Source: Planctomycetaceae bacterium
GTDB taxonomy: Bacteria > Planctomycetota > Phycisphaerae > Phycisphaerales > SM1A02
Direction: 5' to 3'
Assembly: GCA_002737585.1 (NCBI GenBank)
Contig: NSIA01000104.1
Span: 1 to 8,570, forward strand
Length of the DNA: 8,570 nucleotides
How positions within the stretch are numbered: position 1 is the first letter of the stretch; every line of letters begins with the position of its first letter. The notes under the pieces were generated by a model. It searched no databases and was not told the DNA's origin. It saw nothing but the letters and a program-made list of their open reading frames with translations. Made by a program: the position numbers and the translations under genes. Below, piece after piece: positions 1-5,745 of this stretch.

Positions 1-103
1 CGGCGATCCAGATAGCGGCAATGAGTGACACTGGTAGCACCACCATCACCGCCAGTGCAAATGCCCAGCCGCTCAACGGTTGACGTGCTGACTTCGGCGC
101 CAT
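1..103 (-). CDS. N-terminus of an unidentified membrane-anchored protein (partial)
   Basis: Read on the minus strand from the ATG at 103-101, this frame stays open to the window edge and gives 34 residues. They begin MAPKSARQPLSGW and continue as a nearly unbroken hydrophobic run (about residues 13-34, rich in Ala, Val, Leu and Ile). A short basic head (Lys4, Arg7) before a hydrophobic stretch is what an uncleaved signal anchor, first transmembrane helix or signal peptide looks like, so the product is probably membrane-inserted or exported. The ATG shares its A with the stop of the upstream nucleotidase gene (TGATG), which indicates translational coupling in one minus-strand operon. No strong Shine-Dalgarno sequence is visible, which fits coupling. 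Too little is present to name a family. Confidence 0.7.
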   Translation of the reverse strand, partial: MAPKSARQPLSGWAFALAVMVVLPVSLIAAIWIA

Positions 104-1113
104 CACGCTGGCACCGCTCCCGCGAGCGCCGCCAATGCTGGCAACACGCGCGCTTCCAAGCCGCGAGCCGTACACACAATGCCGACGTTCGCAGCGAGCG
201 TTTCGCCGTGCGAGAAATCAAGTTCGCGCCCGTGCGCGTCGGTGATGCACGCGCCCGCTACCTCTGCAATCAGCGTGCCGGATGCGTGATCCCAGATGCA
301 CTCCGAATGACCGGGTGCGCGCGGCATCCGAATCACCAAATCTGCATCGCCGCGCGCCAGCAGTGCGTATTTGCACTGACTATCCATCTCTTGATTGGTG
401 AACGGACCAAGTGCCGCAATGCACGGCTCGAGCCGCGAAGGCACGGCACTCTTACTGCGATTCAGTGAACGCGCCCAACGCGGAGCCGATCCGTTCCACG
501 CGTGGAGCGTTAACCGCGACTGCACCTTGCCCGAAGCATCGCATTCAAACGCGCCCGTGCCACGCGCCGCCGCGTAGATCACACCCGGTCCACCAGTGTG
601 CACTGCCATGTCACCACGCGAACCCATACGCGGGCAACCCAACACGCCCAGGGTGGTGCGGCTTCCTTCAATGCGTGCCAAGCACACCGAGCACTGCATG
701 CCCAGCAGAAATCCTTTGGTTCCATCAATTGGGTCGATCGTCCAGTGCGGCTCACCAGCGCGTGGAGCATCACCATCAATCATGCGCAAGGCCGCAGCGC
801 GATCGCACCAGCCGAGCATGCTGCGAATGGCATCCACTACCAGTCGCTCAACGTCGGGGCGCCCACTGGTGGCTAACACATCAGCGTGCTCTTCTCCGAA
901 CAGCGGAACGCGTCCATCCGCGGAGCGAGCGCGCAGTCCTGCCACCACCAGCGCTTGCAACACATAGTCAGCAGCGGTCACGGGCGAACCGTCGCCCTTT
1001 TGAATGGGCGGCACTGATGCCAACGTCTCGCCCAGGAGTCGGGCTGCAGGCAGCGCGGGAACCACGGCGGCAATCGCGGTGGCCAACAGGCTGTCACTTG
1101 GAATGTGCGGCAT
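103..1113 (-). CDS. 3'(2'),5'-bisphosphate nucleotidase-like phosphatase (Hal2/SAL1 type, IMPase superfamily)
   Basis: Probably hydrolyses 3'-phosphoadenosine 5'-phosphate (PAP) to AMP, a clean-up step of sulfate and sulfotransferase metabolism, in the cytoplasm with Mg2+. Numbered from the ATG at 1113 (336 aa), the metal-site motifs appear in order: DGSPVTAAD (Asp49), FGEEH (Glu74), WTIDPIDGTKGF (Asp127, Asp130) and IWDHASG (Asp275). The long DPIDGTKGF block, the DSQCKYALLARGDADL segment and the ending LDFSHGETLAAN resemble the Hal2/SAL1 branch more than inositol monophosphatase or HisN. The start is uncertain. In-frame ATGs at 1134 and 1158 are possible, none has a clear Shine-Dalgarno site, and the frame is open up to 1416, but residues upstream of 1158 look like translated non-coding repeat. 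I chose 1113 because family-like sequence begins just after it. The gene is divergent from dnaK and coupled by TGATG to the next minus-strand gene. Substrate preference (PAP versus other phosphates) is inferred. Confidence 0.85.
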   Translation of the reverse strand: MPHIPSDSLLATAIAAVVPALPAARLLGETLASVPPIQKGDGSPVTAADYVLQALVVAGLRARSADGRVPLFGEEHADVLATSGRPDVERLVVDAIRSMLGWCDRAAALRMIDGDAPRAGEPHWTIDPIDGTKGFLLGMQCSVCLARIEGSRTTLGVLGCPRMGSRGDMAVHTGGPGVIYAAARGTGAFECDASGKVQSRLTLHAWNGSAPRWARSLNRSKSAVPSRLEPCIAALGPFTNQEMDSQCKYALLARGDADLVIRMPRAPGHSECIWDHASGTLIAEVAGACITDAHGRELDFSHGETLAANVGIVCTARGLEARVLPALAALAGAVPA

Positions 1114-1177
1114 TGGGTCTGAAGAGGAGTGCATGGATCGGTCCGGTACGGATGGCATTGGGGATACCGATCCTAGA

Positions 1178-1229
1178 GTGGAACTCCAGCGTGGAACTCC
1201 AGCGTGGAAGTCCACCGTGAAACTCCCCC
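1178..1229 (+). repeat. Four 13-bp tandem repeats carrying TGGA-NN-TCCA palindromes
   Basis: Units start at 1178, 1191, 1204 and 1217. The first two are identical (GTGGAACTCCAGC), the third is GTGGAAGTCCACC and the fourth is a degraded GTGAAACTCCCCC. The first three each contain a short inverted repeat, TGGA-NN-TCCA, at 1179-1188, 1192-1201 and 1205-1214. The array lies in the divergent promoter region, about 214-265 nt upstream of the dnaK start and 65 nt or more upstream of the nucleotidase start. A multi-site operator is possible. A neutral tandem duplication is the alternative. Confidence 0.75.
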
Positions 1230-1426
1230 GGCAACCGCCCCCGTGCCCCGCATCCGCGCCGGGTGCTGCCAGAACGGCAGATCCCCGCCACGACGACACC
1301 GAATGGGACAGGAAATCGACCCATTGCACCCCAAATTGGCGCCCCACGGACTGGCACGCGGGTTGCTTTATCACCATAGCGCGGGCACCACGCCCCCACC
1401 CCCACTCAAGAACCACCCTTACCGAA

Positions 1427-1431
1427 AAGGA
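1427..1431 (+). promoter_or_regulatory. Ribosome binding site of dnaK
   Basis: AAGGA within ACCGAAAAGGAATC, 11 nt upstream of the ATG at 1443. The spacing is slightly long but acceptable. It supports 1443 as the start, which is also where DnaK homology begins. Confidence 0.7.
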
Positions 1432-1442
1432 ATCAACTCACT

Positions 1443-3356
<1,914 letters not shown>

Positions 3357-3359
<3 letters not shown>

Positions 3360-3479
3360 ATAGGTGCCGTTCACCACTGTCCCCAATTTCCACAAAGGGG
3401 CGCCCACGGGCGCCCCTTTGTGCATGTACGGCTTTAGACACCCGGAAAATAGGGACAGGGGTGAACGGCACCTATTTTA
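3357..3479. repeat. REP/BIME-like inverted pair at the dnaK stop codon
   Basis: Two arms, 3357-3391 and 3444-3479, are reverse complements over about 35 bp with three mismatches and one 1-nt indel. The shared core ATAGGTGCCGTTCACC is perfect. Each arm also folds on itself: GGTG-CCGTT-CACC is the tip hairpin, with AAAT/ATTT (left) or AAAATA/TATTTT (right) closing it around an unpaired bulge. That is the shape of a REP hairpin. The two face each other around a separate perfect hairpin at 3391-3422, giving a BIME-like doublet. The left arm begins with the TAA of dnaK. Such elements are usually mobilised in trans by REP-associated (Y1, IS200-like) transposases, none of which is in the window. Assignment to a REP family is inference from structure, because only one copy is visible. 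Confidence 0.75.
3391..3422 (+). terminator. dnaK: Terminator-like perfect hairpin downstream of dnaK
   Basis: CACAAAGGGGCGCCC at 3391-3405 pairs perfectly with GGGCGCCCCTTTGTG at 3408-3422, giving a 15-bp GC-rich stem with a minimal loop. The outer part of the stem is AAA/TTT, as in bidirectional intrinsic terminators, but no longer U-tract follows. It lies 31 nt after the dnaK stop and inside the larger inverted pair, which could itself form a long stem. It is the likely end of the dnaK transcript. Confidence 0.75.
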
Positions 3480-3595
3480 TGCGGGGCTAGCAACTCAGCG
3501 GCAATTCCCCTAACTTGCATGCTCGGTACCGCTCCGCACAGCCTGATGCGCAACTTCGCGCGTCACGCCGACCCGGGCGCAACGCCGCATGCACC

Positions 3596-5353
3596 ATGCA
3601 GATCATCAAAGGCATTGCCGTCAGCCCCGGAATCATCGTCGGGCGCGCATTCTTGGTGGGAACAGCCGAACAGGTCGTCCCACACCGCATCATCGATCCA
3701 TCAGAAGTGACCGCGCAACACGCGCGGTTGCACGCTGCACTTGCCGCAGCCAGCGCTGAAATTGATGAACTGCGCGAACGCACTCGCCGCGAGCTCGGCC
3801 CCGAGCCAGCCAAGATATTTGAGTTCCATGCCGGACTCCTCCGCGACCGCGTGTTGGTCTCCGCCGTCGAGCGCCGCGTCGCCAACGATTTCGTGACTGC
3901 CGAACAGGCGGTCGCTGATCAGTTCCGCGTCTTGGTGGATCAATTCAATCGCATGGGTAATGAGGTCTTCGAACAGAAGGCCAATGACATTCTGGATCTT
4001 GAACGCCGCGTGCTTGGCCGACTCATGGGCGAAGAGAAGAGCCGCTTGGCTCAACTTGATGCCCCGGCCATTGTGATCGCCCATGAATTGACGCCAAGCC
4101 AAGCGGCTGGCATGGACCGCAGCAAAGTCATCGCCATTGCCACTGACCTCGGCGGTCGCACGGGACACACATCGATCGTGGCGCGCGCGCTCGGCTTGCC
4201 AGCGGTGGTTGGTTGCCAGCGGCTTTCCGTCGAAGTGGAAGACGGGGATCAGCTGATTGTTGACGGCAATGATGGCGTCGTCATCCTGCGCCCGGATTCG
4301 CGCACGCTTGAGGAGTACCGCCGCAAGCAAGAGCGCTCGCAACGTTCACGCGCGGCCATGCGCGAACTCTCCGGGCACGAGGCCGTCACCAAGTGCGGCG
4401 TACGTATCCAACTCATGGGCAACATTGAGTTCCCAGAGGAAGTGGAATCGATGCTCGCCAACGGCGGCGATGGCGTTGGTCTCTACCGAACCGAGTTCCT
4501 CTGGCTCACCCGCAAGGAGCCGCCCACTGAGCAAGATCACATGGACGCGTACCTGCGCGCCATCACCCTGCTCAAGGGCAAGCCGCTCACCATTCGCACC
4601 TGCGATCTTGGCGCGGACAAATACACACAGGCACAGATGGAAGAGCCGGAGCGCAACCCCTTCTTGGGCCTGCGCTCCATCCGGCACTCCTTGGCGAACC
4701 CCGCCGAGTTCAAGCTGCAGTTGCGCGCCATCTTGCGAGCCAGCGCCCACGGATCGGTCAAGATGATGTTCCCGCTGGTCTCCAACCTCATGGAGCTCCG
4801 CCAAGGCAAGCTCATGCTGGCGGACATCAGCGAAGAATTGGAGGACGAAGGCATCGCCTTTGACCGGCAGATGCCCGTGGGGGTCATGATTGAGGTGCCC
4901 TCCGCGGCCCTCATGGCCCGGGTCTTTGCTGCCGAAAGCAACTTCTTCTCCATCGGCACCAATGACCTTGTCCAGTACACCCTGGCGGTCGACCGCGGCA
5001 ACGAGCGGGTGGCACATCTCTACCAATCAGCCCATCCGGCGGTTGTTTATCTGGCCAAATCGATCGTCCGCGCCGCCCGCAGCGCCCAGATCGACTGCAG
5101 CCTGTGCGGCGAGATGGCCGGCGAACCGCTGTTTTCCATGTTGCTGTTAGGCATGGGTTTGCGTACACTCTCCATGGTTCCTGACCAGATCCCCGTCATC
5201 AAACGAGTGATCAGATCAGTGACAATTGAACAATGCGAACACCTGGCCCGAAGGGTCGGATCGTTCGACTCGGAGCGTCAGGTTGAAACAGCCTTGCGCG
5301 ACGAACTCAGGAAACTTGATCCCGATGTATTTGGACAGTGGGTGTCCGAGTAA
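3596..5353 (+). CDS. ptsI: Phosphoenolpyruvate-protein phosphotransferase (PTS enzyme I)
   Basis: Transfers phosphate from PEP to HPr, the first step of the PTS phosphorelay, in the cytoplasm as a dimer. From the ATG at 3596 it is 585 aa (E. coli PtsI is 575). The phosphorylated His is His191 in GGRTGHTSIVARALGLPAVVG. The PEP-binding barrel has GLYRTEFLWL (Arg298), RTCDLGADK (Arg334), MIEVPSAA (Glu433), IGTNDLVQYT (Asn456, Asp457), VDRGNERV (Arg467) and CGEMAG (Cys504). All of these sit two residues later than in E. coli, so the active site is intact. This start is preferred over an in-frame TTG at 3515 because MQIIKGIAVSPGI matches the family N-terminus and the 27 extra residues do not. No Shine-Dalgarno site is visible. 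The gene follows the REP-like element and no HPr or EII gene adjoins it, so the role (sugar uptake or a regulatory relay) cannot be told here. Confidence 0.95.
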   Translation: MQIIKGIAVSPGIIVGRAFLVGTAEQVVPHRIIDPSEVTAQHARLHAALAAASAEIDELRERTRRELGPEPAKIFEFHAGLLRDRVLVSAVERRVANDFVTAEQAVADQFRVLVDQFNRMGNEVFEQKANDILDLERRVLGRLMGEEKSRLAQLDAPAIVIAHELTPSQAAGMDRSKVIAIATDLGGRTGHTSIVARALGLPAVVGCQRLSVEVEDGDQLIVDGNDGVVILRPDSRTLEEYRRKQERSQRSRAAMRELSGHEAVTKCGVRIQLMGNIEFPEEVESMLANGGDGVGLYRTEFLWLTRKEPPTEQDHMDAYLRAITLLKGKPLTIRTCDLGADKYTQAQMEEPERNPFLGLRSIRHSLANPAEFKLQLRAILRASAHGSVKMMFPLVSNLMELRQGKLMLADISEELEDEGIAFDRQMPVGVMIEVPSAALMARVFAAESNFFSIGTNDLVQYTLAVDRGNERVAHLYQSAHPAVVYLAKSIVRAARSAQIDCSLCGEMAGEPLFSMLLLGMGLRTLSMVPDQIPVIKRVIRSVTIEQCEHLARRVGSFDSERQVETALRDELRKLDPDVFGQWVSE

Positions 5354-5505
5354 GCACGGATCGCGGCTCCAAGGCGCGTGCCTCGAGCCAAGTAAGGACA
5401 ACGGGTTGAACCGTCGCTCGAAACGACAGGTCTGCCCCACGGTGCGAAGCGGGACGATGCCCTTCCGGCGTTGACCCCCGACCCTCGGCGTGGCGGACCC
5501 CAAGA

Positions 5506-5524
5506 GCGCTCCATAGCGGAGCGC
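5506..5524 (+). other. GC-rich stem-loop
   Basis: GCGCTCC pairs perfectly with GGAGCGC around loop ATAGC. It is not followed by a T-run, so it is more likely a leader-RNA element than a ptsI terminator. Confidence 0.5.
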
Positions 5525-5616
5525 GCGAGACGACGGCACCCAGGCGGAACACACGGTGCGATTAACGAGCTTGTGTCACACGAATCCGACGGACCGACCG
5601 TCGCCCGAATTGGGTC

Positions 5617-5640
5617 GATCAGCGATGAACATCGTTGATC
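5617..5640 (+). other. Ten-base-pair stem-loop upstream of the RNase gene
   Basis: GATCAGCGAT at 5617-5626 pairs with ATCGTTGATC at 5631-5640, with a single G-U pair and loop GAAC. A second hairpin, CGACGG-accga-CCGTCG at 5587-5603, lies 13 nt upstream. Together they form a compact structured block about 105-160 nt before the GTG start. Confidence 0.5.
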
Positions 5641-5734
5641 ATCGATCCACCGGGCGCGCTTGTTCATTCGTCGAGTGCTGACTGACACGGACTTGCACTT
5701 GAAGGTTCCGCCACGAACCGCCGCTCGACGCGGC

Positions 5735-5739
5735 AAGGA
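5735..5739 (+). promoter_or_regulatory. Ribosome binding site deciding the GTG start of the RNase gene
   Basis: AAGGA in CGGCAAGGATTGAAC, 6 nt before GTG at 5746. An in-frame TTG at 5740 is too close to this site, and an in-frame TGA at 5683-5685 limits upstream extension, so GTG 5746 is the best start. Confidence 0.8.
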
Positions 5740-5745
5740 TTGAAC

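Larger units (their letters stand above)
1114..1442. other. Divergent intergenic region between the nucleotidase gene and dnaK
   Basis: This 329-nt stretch has no credible gene of its own. It holds a 13-bp tandem repeat (1178-1229), a small hairpin (1266-1280, CTGCC-agaac-GGCAG), a longer-looped inverted repeat (1302-1325, AATGGG/CCCATT) and the dnaK ribosome binding site. Both flanking genes must be transcribed outward from here, so it should contain two promoters. I could not place -35/-10 boxes with confidence. No CIRCE element (TTAGCACTC-N9-GAGTGCTAA) and no convincing heat-shock sigma-32-type promoter is visible, so how dnaK is induced is not evident. Confidence 0.6.
5354..5745 (+). other. 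Hairpin-rich gap before the RNase gene; possible long 5' leader
   Basis: This 392-nt stretch has no coding ORF that I believe. It contains several good stem-loops. One at 5365-5389 has paired blocks GGCT/AGCC and AGGC/GCCT and begins 12 nt after the ptsI stop. One at 5506-5524 has GCGCTCC/GGAGCGC and a 5-nt loop. One at 5587-5603 has CGACGG/CCGTCG and a 5-nt loop. One at 5617-5640 has a 10-bp stem with one G-U pair and loop GAAC. None is followed by a U-tract, so none is a standard terminator. I checked by eye for hallmarks of RNase P RNA, tmRNA, 6S and SRP RNA and found none. No convincing promoter was located. A structured leader of the RNase gene is plausible, since E. coli rne is autoregulated through a 5' UTR of comparable length. 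Confidence 0.5.

Noticed and set aside
1326..1340. Possible heat-shock -10-like CCCCAAAT box upstream of dnaK
   Set aside because: No matching -35 box lies at the right distance, so the resemblance is probably chance.
1114..1416. N-terminal extension of the nucleotidase frame up to an ATG at 1416
   Set aside because: The extra residues translate the tandem repeat and leader DNA and show no family similarity. The nucleotidase homology starts after about 1113.
3515..3595. Upstream TTG start for ptsI adding 27 residues
   Set aside because: Enzyme I homology starts at MQIIKGIAVSPG. The added Arg/Ala-rich residues do not resemble the family.
5572..5584. Short palindrome GTGTCACAC resembling half of a CRP-type operator
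   Set aside because: It is only nine bases with no spaced second half-site, too short to support an operator call.
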